From NCBI GenBank assembly GCA_964531325.1, contig CAZHCW010000012.1, positions 62,001 through 126,000 on the forward strand: a DNA stretch of 64,000 bases, in the 5' to 3' direction. Shown in pieces: positions 1 to 8,426 of the stretch. Source of the DNA: UTCHB3 sp964531325 (lineage in GTDB: Bacteria > Bacteroidota > Ignavibacteria > Ignavibacteriales > Ignavibacteriaceae). Every line of letters starts with the position of its first letter. Positions within the stretch are counted from its first letter, which is position 1. The position numbers and the translations under genes were made by a program. The notes beneath the pieces are model-generated. The model ran no database searches, had not been told where the DNA came from, and saw only the letters and a list, made by a program, of their open reading frames with translations.

Positions 1-2682
1 GAATGGAATCCAAGAGAACCGGACGAAGTTTTATTTAATCATATCTACAAAACTCAACAAATCACTCTCCACAACAAAAGATCAATCGATCTTAACCCCG
101 GGTTCAAAGCAAATTTACTGGGTGTTTCACCTGAAAGATATTTTAGTTATGATACCGACAGTGGTAAATCAGCCTGGAAAAAGCTCCTCAATTCCGGCTG
201 GCTTCACATGGAAACATCGGAAGAGATATCTCCGGGGATGTTTATTTGGATAGAGACAGAATTTGTAAATCTTTATGACAATGGCGGCAGGTTATTAGGT
301 TGTTTTGCCACTCAGAGAGATTTTTCGCATCGTTATTCAGAGATTGACAGTTTAAATAAATCAAACAGAGACCTCAGTTCTGCAATAGCTTCCATTGGCG
401 ATCCACTTATCATGACAGATGCAAATGGAGTGGTGACCTATCTTAATTACAGCGCTGAAGTTACTCTTGACTTAAATTACGATCAATTGGTTAATAAGCG
501 TATTACTGACATATTGCAGATTGATGATCCCGAAACAGGATTAAATCTTAAGTCCATTCTTGAGCAGGTAAAATCCGGGGGCCTCAACTATAGATTCAGT
601 AATAAGTCGCATTTAAAATTTGGGATTAAAGAGACTACTATAACGGGAGTGGTATCTGCAGTAAAGAATGATGAAGAGACACACATCGGGTGGATGTTGT
701 TACTTCGATATCCCGGTGAAGTTTTAACCGAAGTGGTTGAAGACAAGATTAACCTGTCAAGGATGAAAAGACATCATGGCAATATCGAATCCGGTTACTG
801 GGAGATTGACCTGAACGAAGGCAAGGTTTGGATAGGGGATGATATGTTCCGCCTGTTTGGAATCCGCCGGGTAATGAAGGATGATCCGGAAGAACTTAAA
901 TATCTTCAAACCAAAATGAATGAAATGATTGTTTCTGAAGATCGTCTAAAAGTTGAACAAGCTGCCGGTGATCTGATTAACAAATTTCAAGGTTATTCAC
1001 TCGATTACAGAATAATTGATCAGGAGACCAAGCGGATAAGATATATGCGTTCAGTTGTTGAGGTGCATAAAGATACATCCGGCAATCCAGCCATGATCTC
1101 AGGATCTGCTTTGGATCTCACATGGTATTATGATGAAGTGACAAAACTTTCCTTTTTTAAGGAGCTCGTGGAAGCTGCACCCGTTGGAATTCTGATTACA
1201 GATCCCTCCGGAATAATTACTTTTATAAATAAAAAGATTTCAGAAATAACAGGATTTGAACCTGCTGAATTGATCGGAAACAAACCATCGATCTTTAAAT
1301 CCGGTGTTTTGCCTCCACAGTTTTATGAGAATCTCTGGCGTGTTGTTCTGTCGGGTGATGTATGGCAAGGTGACATCATCAATAAGAAAAAAGATGGGAG
1401 TCATTATTGGGATTCTGCTTCCATATCGGGAATCAGAGACAAAATGGGGGAGATAGTCTCTCTTGCAGCATTTAAAACAGATGTTACACGACGAAAGAGA
1501 CTTGAAAGCGAAGTTAAAAAACAAAGGGATCAACTCGATCAACTTCACAAAGAGAAAGTGATGTTGCTTGAAAATCTTGGGCATGAGATTCGTAATCCTC
1601 TTAATGGTATCTCAGGTTTTCTTGACCTTTTGATTTCTGAGGTGACGGACTATAACCAGCGAAAACTGTTAAAGTCGATTAAACATTCTTCCGAAAGAAT
1701 CCGAAACAGATTAGACGCAGTTACCGATATTTTGAATATAGAAAAAGACTCATGGCAGATAAATCTTAAATCGAGCGACATCAGCCATCTTCTTTCAGAG
1801 GTACTCGCATATTATCGTGAGATGGCTGAAGAAAAAGGATTAAGATTCGATACCTACATACAAGAAAACCTTAAAGTTGTTACAGATCCGGTACTTATTT
1901 CCAAAGCTGTTGGAAATTTACTCGACAATGCTGTTAAATTTACGACTGACGGTTCAATCAGGGTTGAAATTTTGAGTCCACCTGTTGAAGGTGGAGAAAT
2001 TATCATAAAAGTTACCGATACAGGTTCGGGTATCAAAAAAGAGAGTATTGATGCAATTTTCAGGGAAACTCCTGTGATTTCTGCGGATATTTCTCCCACA
2101 AGAAGCGGGAATGGATTTGGCTTAAAAGTAACCAAAGAAATCCTCAAAAAACTTGGTGGTACGATTAAAATAGAAAGTGTACCGGGCAAAAGGACATCAT
2201 TTACAATCGTTTTGAATCCAGCCCGGTTTGAAGAACAAATTATCGAAGATGATGAAAAAATAAAACACTTTCAAAAGAGTATCGCTCCCGATAAATTGCA
2301 TGAAATATTGATCGTTGAAGACAGTAGAATTAATTCTGATGTGATCGCGCTATACCTGAGAAGGATTTGTACGGTTGATTCCGCAAAAAATGGTGAAATT
2401 GCGATCAAAATGGCAAACGAAAAAAACTACTCTTTGGTAATTCTTGATATAAATCTGGGTGAGGGACTTTCAGGAGTGGAAACCATGAAAAAAATAAGAT
2501 CGTTTTCCGGCTATGAATCGATTCCCTTTATTGCTGTAACAGGATATACCCTCAATTCTGACAAAAAAACAATTTTGGAAGAGGGATTCGATTTTTTCTA
2601 TACGAAACCGCTCGATATTTCAAAATTTACCAATTTTATAAAAGATTTACTTCTTCCCGAGAACGAAGAAGAACCTGAATAA
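1..2682 (+). CDS. Hybrid sensor histidine kinase/response regulator with several PAS domains (5' end outside window)
   Basis: The frame is open from base 1, so the ATG at 208 is internal and the true start lies left of the window. Reading order: a partial PAS-like sensor, about three more PAS or PAS-like segments (roughly 360-720, 780-1130 and 1150-1500), a coiled linker, then a HisKA domain with H-box GHEIRNPLNG (phospho-His codon at 1582-1584). The HATPase_c domain shows the N box NLLDNAVKF, DTGSGI and GNGFGL. A C-terminal receiver has ILIVEDS, the phospho-acceptor Asp (codon 2446-2448) in LVILDINL, and the conserved Lys (2605-2607) in YTKPLD. No transmembrane segment is visible in the part present, so it may be a cytoplasmic sensor. 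The product would autophosphorylate and pass phosphate to its own receiver. Its signal and final partner cannot be read from the sequence. Confidence 0.93.
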   Translation, partial: EWNPREPDEVLFNHIYKTQQITLHNKRSIDLNPGFKANLLGVSPERYFSYDTDSGKSAWKKLLNSGWLHMETSEEISPGMFIWIETEFVNLYDNGGRLLGCFATQRDFSHRYSEIDSLNKSNRDLSSAIASIGDPLIMTDANGVVTYLNYSAEVTLDLNYDQLVNKRITDILQIDDPETGLNLKSILEQVKSGGLNYRFSNKSHLKFGIKETTITGVVSAVKNDEETHIGWMLLLRYPGEVLTEVVEDKINLSRMKRHHGNIESGYWEIDLNEGKVWIGDDMFRLFGIRRVMKDDPEELKYLQTKMNEMIVSEDRLKVEQAAGDLINKFQGYSLDYRIIDQETKRIRYMRSVVEVHKDTSGNPAMISGSALDLTWYYDEVTKLSFFKELVEAAPVGILITDPSGIITFINKKISEITGFEPAELIGNKPSIFKSGVLPPQFYENLWRVVLSGDVWQGDIINKKKDGSHYWDSASISGIRDKMGEIVSLAAFKTDVTRRKRLESEVKKQRDQLDQLHKEKVMLLENLGHEIRNPLNGISGFLDLLISEVTDYNQRKLLKSIKHSSERIRNRLDAVTDILNIEKDSWQINLKSSDISHLLSEVLAYYREMAEEKGLRFDTYIQENLKVVTDPVLISKAVGNLLDNAVKFTTDGSIRVEILSPPVEGGEIIIKVTDTGSGIKKESIDAIFRETPVISADISPTRSGNGFGLKVTKEILKKLGGTIKIESVPGKRTSFTIVLNPARFEEQIIEDDEKIKHFQKSIAPDKLHEILIVEDSRINSDVIALYLRRICTVDSAKNGEIAIKMANEKNYSLVILDINLGEGLSGVETMKKIRSFSGYESIPFIAVTGYTLNSDKKTILEEGFDFFYTKPLDISKFTNFIKDLLLPENEEEPE

Positions 2683-2777
2683 TGTGCATTAAACCTTTTT
2701 GCTTTGGCTGTGGTCAAAACATGATAGTTCTCTGATTTTTTATATTGGCAATATGTTTAACAAAACAGGAATAACAA

Positions 2778-3242
2778 ATGAAGTATTTATTTGGAATAGC
2801 AGTAATTTTGTTCACTTTTACCGGAGTATCATTCGGACAAAAAGGTGACAATTATGGTAAAGGTGTAACTCTCACAAAAAAAACTAAAGTTTCCTCCATT
2901 TTTTCAACACCCAAAAACTTTGTTGGTAAAACAGTTCTTGTTGAGGGTACAATCATCGATGTTTGTGAAAAAAGAGGATGCTGGATGGAAATTTCCGGCG
3001 ATAAAAAAGGTCAAAAGATAAAAGTTAAAGTTGATGATGGTGTTATAGTTTTCCCCGTTAGCAAAAAAGGCCATAAAGCTTTGGTTGAAGGTGTGGTTGA
3101 GGAATTGGTTTATACCAAAGAAGAACTTATCGAAGCCGAAAAACATAAAGCCGAAGAGCAGGGTACCAAGTTTGATGCTTCCACTATCAAATCAGGCAAA
3201 ACCGTTTACAGAATAAAGGGAAGTGGTGCTAAAATCTTTTAG
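2778..3242 (+). CDS. Exported DUF4920-family protein
   Basis: This 154-residue protein has a signal peptide (residues 1-20, cleavage after VSFG) and a small beta-rich domain built around KTVLVEGTIIDVCEKRGCWM. The Cys-x4-Gly-Cys-Trp-Met signature is the hallmark I associate with DUF4920, a family of periplasmic or surface proteins common in Bacteroidota with no established function. The VEG and VKV strands suggest an OB-like barrel (inference). The two cysteines could form a disulfide or bind metal. An AGGA ribosome-binding site precedes the ATG. A strong terminator follows, so the PepSY gene 79 bp downstream is reached only by read-through or has its own promoter. The C-terminal third is Lys/Glu-rich and helical. 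Confidence 0.8.
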   Translation: MKYLFGIAVILFTFTGVSFGQKGDNYGKGVTLTKKTKVSSIFSTPKNFVGKTVLVEGTIIDVCEKRGCWMEISGDKKGQKIKVKVDDGVIVFPVSKKGHKALVEGVVEELVYTKEELIEAEKHKAEEQGTKFDASTIKSGKTVYRIKGSGAKIF

Positions 3243-3262
3243 CTCCATGGTATAATTATTTT

Positions 3263-3303
3263 AAAGGTCTTATAACCAAGAGTGTTTTAAGACCTTTTTT
3301 TTT
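3263..3303 (+). terminator. Rho-independent terminator after the DUF4920 gene
   Basis: Perfect 10-bp stem (AAAGGTCTTA at 3263-3272 pairing with TAAGACCTTT at 3288-3297), 15-nt loop, then a run of T. Confidence 0.85.
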
Positions 3304-3320
3304 AACAAAATGGATAAAAC

Positions 3321-3893
3321 ATGACTGAAAGAGAAAAAAAAGTCAGGATTTTTTTAAGGAAATGGCACCGGGATATCGGCTATTTTATTTCAGGATTAAC
3401 GATAATTTATTCAATATCGGGGGTGGCGGTAAACCATATTGATGACTGGAATCCCAGCTATACTATAACAAAAGAGATGTTTAAGGCAGACACATTATCA
3501 AGAGAATTTTGGGAATCAGAAAACCTTGGCAAAATTGTCGTTAAACATCTTAAACTTGATGGTGAACTGAAAGATATTTTTCAGGAATCTGATGAGCAAA
3601 TAAAACTGTTTTTTGAGGGAAAAGAAGTTGATTTTAACATGGCGACAGGCGAATTAACCATTGAGACCACAAGTGGAAAACCTGTTCTTAAAGAAGTGAA
3701 CTTTCTTCATTTAAACAAACCAAAGAAGGTGTGGACTTATGTTGCAGATGTTTTTGCTGTCCTTCTAATATTTCTGGCCGGATCGGGTATTTTTATGGTT
3801 AGAGGAAAAAATGGAATTGTTGGACGGGGTAAATGGATTGTTGCAGCAGGTATTTTAATACCCGTGATCTTCTGGATACTATATTTGAATTAG
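3321..3893 (+). CDS. PepSY-associated TM-helix membrane protein
   Basis: This 190-residue protein has an N-terminal amphipathic stretch with RKWHRDIGYF leading into a first membrane helix (about 20-36, GYFISGLTIIYSISGVAVN). A soluble PepSY-like middle section follows (about 45-130), then two C-terminal helices (about 137-157 and 166-188). The Trp-His next to the first helix and the SGVAVNH turn are typical of the PepSY-associated TM family in Bacteroidota, often linked to iron uptake or reduction; that role is family knowledge and not shown here. It is short for the family, with a single PepSY-like unit. It lies downstream of the DUF4920 gene in the same direction, separated by a terminator. 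Its stop codon is one base from the stop of the convergent porZ-like gene, so no terminator separates the two. Confidence 0.75.
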   Translation: MTEREKKVRIFLRKWHRDIGYFISGLTIIYSISGVAVNHIDDWNPSYTITKEMFKADTLSREFWESENLGKIVVKHLKLDGELKDIFQESDEQIKLFFEGKEVDFNMATGELTIETTSGKPVLKEVNFLHLNKPKKVWTYVADVFAVLLIFLAGSGIFMVRGKNGIVGRGKWIVAAGILIPVIFWILYLN

Positions 3894-3894
3894 T

Positions 3895-6150
3895 TTAACG
3901 AACGACAGAAATTTTTATTTTTGCAACAGTGTTTCCTTCTTTATCTGAAGCAACGAGAATATAAACACCGGTAGCCACTACATTCCCATTGTCATCTTTT
4001 CCATCCCAGTTTGCAACTCTGCCACCCGGTGAAGAGAACGATTTAACCTTGTTTCCTGCAATATCAAGGATGATAATATCGGATTCCTTGATTAGTCCGT
4101 CTATGGTCATCATTGATCCATTCGAAGGTCTGTAAGGACTCGGATAAGTATATAAACTTGAATAATCGACATTTGGCGAAGGTGCTTGAGTTTTGAAGGA
4201 AATTAAGCCACCAGTCTGTCCAATGAATATTTTTCCTTCTTTTGGATCACTTCCCATGATTGTGATCTCATTCGTCAGGAGAGGACTGTTAGTCACATCA
4301 AAAAATGCGATTAGATTTGTTCCATCTGATGAAACAAGAAACAAGCCGGCATCAGTCCCCACCCATTTTCTGTTTACAGGATCAACCACTATTGAGTTAA
4401 TTCTTTGTTGCCTTAGTGAAAAAACAGTTGAAACGCGAGGTTTTGCAGTAGAACTGTTTTGAAGAACTGTGCTTAATGAGGTAATAATCTGAACACCAAG
4501 ATCAGTTCCAACCCAGAGGTCACCTCTTTTGTCGAGTGCCAATGCATTGATTTTTTGACCGTTCATTCCATTACTTTCATTCAGTTGACCCGAAATATCA
4601 TCGGCATTATTTGAAGGTGTTCCTTTTTCTGAATAGTAGAAAAGTGAATTCCTTAACGGGGTTGTAAACCACTTCACATCGTTCTGATCTATTTCAAGAG
4701 TTGAGTAGTTAGTCAATCCGATCCCAAAAGCGTTTTCAAAACCATACCAGGTGCTGTCGGTTGTCAGCAAGTTCAAGGTTTTTCTGTTCCCTGCATCAAA
4801 ATTTAATATCCATAGATTTCCTTTTGAGTCAGATTTAATTGCCGAGATTACAAGAAAGGAAGGATCGGCACTAATTCCTACAAGAGGGGTGTTTTGTGCG
4901 GTATAAGGGATAAAACTGCCGTCCGGTTTAATTCGAAGAAAACCTCTTCCATAACTTCCAAGGTAAACAGAACCATCAGTGGTAGTGGATGCATTATAAT
5001 AGGCGTTCGTTGGCAGCAGGGGTGTGGTAACAACATCAAAATTGGTCCATCTGCTTCCGTCAAACTTGTAAAAACCCTTGCCTGAAACATCCCGTCCACT
5101 TGCAGAATAGAGATTTCCGTTAAGATCTACTGTTATACCGCTAAAGATGTTTGCTGATGGGGTATTTGGTTGAATCGCCCCAATCACTGAAGTGTTGTTC
5201 ATTTTCAAAAGTCCCTCAATTGAACCGGCATAGTGGAATGAATTGAGTTCGGGTATCATGTCCGCAGTTGATGGGAGATCAGTAAAGGAATTGATTTTGG
5301 TGGCACCATTAAATACATCAATCGAACTTCTTATGCCACCCGGAATCGAATAATCGGAGAGGAAATAAGAGTTTGATCCTGCCTTGGCAAATTTTTTAAC
5401 TGTCTTGTTATTAAAATCGGTACTGAAAAGTGTGAAAACTCCATTGTTGAAAGTATAGAGCCCTTTATTTGTACCTGTCAGGTAAACTCCATTATCTGCA
5501 GTAACAAGTTGGAAAGTTACGGTTCCCACAGTGGGGATTGTCTGATAAACATCCCATGCTTCGGGGTCGTTTAGATTGGTGGTACCGGGTTTCTGAACTG
5601 CGAGGCCCCCTTGAGTGGCAACATAAAACCGTGAATCGCGATATACAGAGTTTACTTTTGTATTTGCGGCTATGTTTCCAAATTTTATGAATGAGTCGTA
5701 AAAATTGAGAGTTTTGCTATTGATTAAGGAAACACCAAAATCAGTAGAGACCACAATTGTGTCACCATATTTTACAAAACCATTAATCCCTCTTTGTGGT
5801 TTTCCGGAGTTTGAGATCGCCATAATTCTTTTGAAAGAAGCAGTCTCCTGTTCATAGACATCAATTACGCCATTTTTACTGCCAAACCATACTTTATTCT
5901 GATTGTCGATAATAATCGCAGTAACAGGCGAACCATTCAGACCTTCGGCTTTTGATAACTCTGTAAAAGAAGAATCGTGTAGAGCAAAGCGATAGGCACC
6001 ACCATCAGACCCAGCCCAAATTGCAGTACCATCAAAATAGATTGCCGAGAGGTTTTTTTTGTTTGAGTAGATACGCCAATCGTAGGCTTCCTGTGCAAAA
6101 ACATTAAAAGTAAAAAATAACAACAGGAGGGCGAGGGTAGTTTTGAGCAT
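3895..6150 (-). CDS. PorZ-like exported protein: beta-propeller repeats plus C-terminal T9SS/FlgD-like domain
   Basis: 751 residues. The ATG at 6150 is chosen over the in-frame TTG three bases upstream because it gives a clean signal peptide (MLKTTLALLLLFF..., cleavage after VFAQ). The mature protein opens with WRIYSNKKNLSAIYFDG and continues as repeated propeller blades with VWFGSKNG, LWVGTDLGV and KWVGTDAGL motifs, i.e. two-component-regulator-propeller repeats. The C-terminus (last 85 residues) has YPSPYRPSNG and WDGKDDNGNVVATGVY, a FlgD-like/type A sorting fold. This order (two propellers plus a C-terminal domain, about 750-800 residues) is that of PorZ, a surface subunit of the T9SS attachment complex. 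PorZ identity is inferred from architecture, and another propeller cargo protein is possible. It follows ribH by 8 bp, so it is probably the last gene of the crp-PHP-ribH unit. Confidence 0.7.
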   Translation of the reverse strand: MLKTTLALLLLFFTFNVFAQEAYDWRIYSNKKNLSAIYFDGTAIWAGSDGGAYRFALHDSSFTELSKAEGLNGSPVTAIIIDNQNKVWFGSKNGVIDVYEQETASFKRIMAISNSGKPQRGINGFVKYGDTIVVSTDFGVSLINSKTLNFYDSFIKFGNIAANTKVNSVYRDSRFYVATQGGLAVQKPGTTNLNDPEAWDVYQTIPTVGTVTFQLVTADNGVYLTGTNKGLYTFNNGVFTLFSTDFNNKTVKKFAKAGSNSYFLSDYSIPGGIRSSIDVFNGATKINSFTDLPSTADMIPELNSFHYAGSIEGLLKMNNTSVIGAIQPNTPSANIFSGITVDLNGNLYSASGRDVSGKGFYKFDGSRWTNFDVVTTPLLPTNAYYNASTTTDGSVYLGSYGRGFLRIKPDGSFIPYTAQNTPLVGISADPSFLVISAIKSDSKGNLWILNFDAGNRKTLNLLTTDSTWYGFENAFGIGLTNYSTLEIDQNDVKWFTTPLRNSLFYYSEKGTPSNNADDISGQLNESNGMNGQKINALALDKRGDLWVGTDLGVQIITSLSTVLQNSSTAKPRVSTVFSLRQQRINSIVVDPVNRKWVGTDAGLFLVSSDGTNLIAFFDVTNSPLLTNEITIMGSDPKEGKIFIGQTGGLISFKTQAPSPNVDYSSLYTYPSPYRPSNGSMMTIDGLIKESDIIILDIAGNKVKSFSSPGGRVANWDGKDDNGNVVATGVYILVASDKEGNTVAKIKISVVR

Positions 6151-6158
6151 CAATAAGA

Positions 6159-6629
6159 CTACTTTTTATTCAATTCGTTCAAGAGATTTGCAGTTTCAAT
6201 TGCGGTTAAAGCTGCGTCCCAGCCTTTATTGCCTGCTTTTGTTCCGGCTCTTTCAACAGCCTGTTCAATCGTATCAGTGGTAAGAACGCCATAAATAACA
6301 GGCACACCGGTTGACATCGATGCCAGCGCAACACCTTTGGCTGATTCAGAAGCTACAAAATCGAAATGTGGGGTTGCCCCTCTAATCACAGCTCCGAGGC
6401 AGATTACAGAATTATATTCTTTTTTTTCGGCAACTGCTTTTGCGATAAAAGGAATCTCGAATGCTCCGGGAACTCTTACAACAGTAATATTTTCATCATC
6501 AGCTCCGTGCCTTATCAGACAGTCAATAGCACCATCAAGAAGTTTATTGGTAATAAAATCATTGAACCTGCTTACCACGATGGCAAACTTCAGCCCATCG
6601 GCCTGTAATAATCCGTTTATTTCTTTCAT
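6159..6629 (-). CDS. ribH: 6,7-dimethyl-8-ribityllumazine synthase
   Basis: Catalyses the penultimate step of riboflavin synthesis, joining the ribityl-amino-pyrimidine with 3,4-dihydroxybutanone phosphate; cytoplasmic and usually an icosahedral or pentameric shell. The start at 6629 (MKEINGLL) has a GAGG six bases upstream and gives 156 residues, the normal family length; an upstream TTG would add six residues and is unlikely. Visible signatures are the substrate-binding RFN near residue 27, GAFEIP, GAVIRGATPHFD with the catalytic-region His, and the C-terminal KAGNKGWDAALTAIE. It sits between a PHP phosphoesterase and the porZ-like gene in one leftward unit. There is no room for an FMN riboswitch in the 70 bp upstream, so any flavin control would have to act elsewhere. 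Confidence 0.95.
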   Translation of the reverse strand: MKEINGLLQADGLKFAIVVSRFNDFITNKLLDGAIDCLIRHGADDENITVVRVPGAFEIPFIAKAVAEKKEYNSVICLGAVIRGATPHFDFVASESAKGVALASMSTGVPVIYGVLTTDTIEQAVERAGTKAGNKGWDAALTAIETANLLNELNKK

Positions 6630-6699
6630 AACAATCCTCAAAATCAAAAATAGGTTTAGGAAACATAAAGAATGAGTAAATATAAAAAAACTGAATAAT

Positions 6700-7521
6700 T
6701 TACATCTTTTTAAGAGATTCTATCGCTGTGAACTCTTTCTTATTTAAAAAATAGAGCCCGATATAGCCTCTGTCGGTTGCATTTCCCCCATGAAAATCGG
6801 AACCTCCTGAATAGGGGATTCCCATTTTTTTTGAAATTTCGATCAATTTTTGTTGCTGTGGAGAGGAATGCGAAGGGTGTATTGCTTCGAGGGCATCAAA
6901 CTTCTCCTTCAGGATGATTGAAAGTGTTTCATCATCAAAATGTCCGGGGTGGGCAAGCACAGCAATTCCACCGGCATCATGAATCATCTTGACAGCATCA
7001 GCCGGGGATATAAAGTATTTTTTTTCGTATGAAGCTGCATTATTGCCCAAGAAGTTTCTGAAGGCATGCGAAAAGTTTTTAGCAATTTTTTTTCTGATTA
7101 AAGCTTTGGCAATGTGTGGTCTGCCAACAATATCTCCTCTACACTCTGCCATTACTTCCTCGACAGAGATATCCACACCCTCTTCTTTAAGTTTGTCAAC
7201 AATTCTTACACATCTTTGAAGTCTGTCAACTCTTAAGGTTTCGGTATATTCCGTGATCTGATGGTTGTTGATGTCAAAATAATAACCCAAGACATGAACT
7301 TCATAATCGTTGTACTGGGCACTCAATTCAATCCCGGGGACAAGTTTTAGACCATATTTTGTATTAACCTGTTGAGCCTCAACAAACCCTGAAACTGTAT
7401 CGTGATCGGTGATGGATAAAACATCAATTTGCTGCAGGATAGCTCGTCTTAGGAGACTTTCCACCGTCAACCATCCATCAGAGTGTGTGGAGTGTGTATG
7501 TAAATCTGCTTTAAAACCCAT
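6700..7521 (-). CDS. PHP-domain phosphoesterase (YciV/TrpH-like)
   Basis: This 273-residue cytoplasmic protein begins with the PHP metal-site motif DLHTHSTHSDG (residues about 6-16) followed by ITDHDT (about 37-42). Later ligands appear in PGIELSA, VLAHPGH and GGSDFHG. This set matches the YciV/TrpH branch of PHP phosphoesterases, whose E. coli member (RNase AM) hydrolyses 3'-phosphoadenosine 5'-phosphate and trims short RNA 5' ends. Function here is inferred from the family. The ATG lies three bases beyond the crp stop codon, so the two genes are almost certainly cotranscribed and probably translationally coupled. Confidence 0.88.
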   Translation of the reverse strand: MGFKADLHTHSTHSDGWLTVESLLRRAILQQIDVLSITDHDTVSGFVEAQQVNTKYGLKLVPGIELSAQYNDYEVHVLGYYFDINNHQITEYTETLRVDRLQRCVRIVDKLKEEGVDISVEEVMAECRGDIVGRPHIAKALIRKKIAKNFSHAFRNFLGNNAASYEKKYFISPADAVKMIHDAGGIAVLAHPGHFDDETLSIILKEKFDALEAIHPSHSSPQQQKLIEISKKMGIPYSGGSDFHGGNATDRGYIGLYFLNKKEFTAIESLKKM

Positions 7522-7524
7522 TAT

Positions 7525-8205
7525 TCAGGAAAAGAACTTCCTGAATTCTTCGTAATTGGGAATTCTTAGTTTATTACCATCAAGTTCAATCAGTCCCTTT
7601 TTTACGAAATTGTGTAAGGTTCTGGATATGGTTTCTCTTGAAGTTCCTGCCATATTAGCGAGGTCGTGTTGATAGGGAAGTTTTTCAATTTCCACCACAC
7701 CTTGTCTGATTTTGCCGATATCGTCTGCAATTTGTAGAATTACAGTTGCAACTTTCCCTTCAGCATCCTTCAAAGAGAGTGATTTGATCTTCATATCAGC
7801 AGCGCGAAGTCGTTTAGTCAGTTCCTGGAGCAAACTGATCGAAACCTCAGGATGAGCATAAAGCAAATCGAGAAAATCAGCTCTTTCGATAATGAATAAT
7901 TCGGTATCTTCAATTGCAGTAACAGTAGCAGATCTTGCAAGCCCGTCGAGCAAAGCCATTTCGCCAAAAAAGTCGTTGGGATTTAAGTAAGTGAGAATAA
8001 CCTCTCTTCCGTCGTCGCTTTCGCGACTCACCTTAACTTTTCCGGAGACGATTACGAAGAGGGCATTACCGGTTTCATGTTCTAAAAGGACTACAGCGTC
8101 TTTAACAAAAGTTTTCATTTTACCTAATTCAGAGATTTTAAGGATAGTTTCATCCTCAAGATTCTCAAAGAGAGGTACAAATTTTGGAAAATCCAGGTTG
8201 TCCAT
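7525..8205 (-). CDS. Crp/Fnr-family transcription regulator
   Basis: 226 residues: an N-terminal cyclic-nucleotide-binding barrel (about 10-125) with FFGEMALLDGLARSATVTA, a dimer helix, and a winged HTH (about 150-220). The phosphate-binding-cassette Arg-Ser is retained and there is no Fe-S cysteine cluster, so a nucleotide-responsive CRP type is more likely than an FNR type (inference). The recognition helix TSRETISRTLHNF keeps Arg, Glu and Arg at the spacing of E. coli CRP R180, E181 and R185, the residues that read GTGA half-sites. An AAGGAAC ribosome-binding site precedes the ATG. It leads a leftward unit with the PHP gene, ribH and the porZ-like gene, and is divergent from gap. A matching operator lies 30-45 bp upstream of its start. 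Confidence 0.92.
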   Translation of the reverse strand: MDNLDFPKFVPLFENLEDETILKISELGKMKTFVKDAVVLLEHETGNALFVIVSGKVKVSRESDDGREVILTYLNPNDFFGEMALLDGLARSATVTAIEDTELFIIERADFLDLLYAHPEVSISLLQELTKRLRAADMKIKSLSLKDAEGKVATVILQIADDIGKIRQGVVEIEKLPYQHDLANMAGTSRETISRTLHNFVKKGLIELDGNKLRIPNYEEFRKFFS

Positions 8206-8234
8206 TAAAAGTTCCTTTTTTTTTTACCCAATTT

Positions 8235-8250
8235 AGTGAGATTTATCACA
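8235..8250. promoter_or_regulatory. Predicted CRP-type operator upstream of the Crp/Fnr gene
   Basis: AGTGA-GATTTA-TCACA: two GTGA/TCAC half-sites with the canonical 6-bp spacer, differing from the E. coli consensus TGTGA-N6-TCACA at one base. Its centre is about 37 bp upstream of the regulator's start codon, a position suited to autoregulation, most simply repression. Confidence 0.6.
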
Positions 8251-8359
8251 ATATCAAATTAAATAATTTTTTCCGGGGTAACATTTTGCAAAAAAATTAC
8301 CATTTATGTAAAAATCCTCATAAATAATAATATACCTTATGTGAAAACGAATAATTGCA

Positions 8360-8390
8360 TTGATAAATATCTCAAAGATAGGTAAATTTG
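8360..8390 (+). promoter_or_regulatory. Bacteroidota-type promoter for gap
   Basis: TTG at 8360-8362, a 20-bp spacer, then TAAATTTG at 8383-8390, matching the Bacteroides -33/-7 consensus (TTG-N19-21-TAnnTTTG). Transcription would start near 8397, about 30 bp before the ATG, with GAGGAG in the leader. That this lineage uses the same consensus is an assumption. Confidence 0.5.
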
Positions 8391-8426
8391 AAAGTCTAAA
8401 TAATTCTTTAATGATGAGGAGAAAAC

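Noticed and set aside
208..2682. Start of the hybrid kinase at the ATG at 208
   Set aside because: The frame stays open to base 1 with PAS-like sequence upstream, so 208 is an internal Met.
6630..6699. FMN riboswitch before ribH
   Set aside because: Only 70 bp of AT-rich sequence with none of the conserved FMN-element segments.
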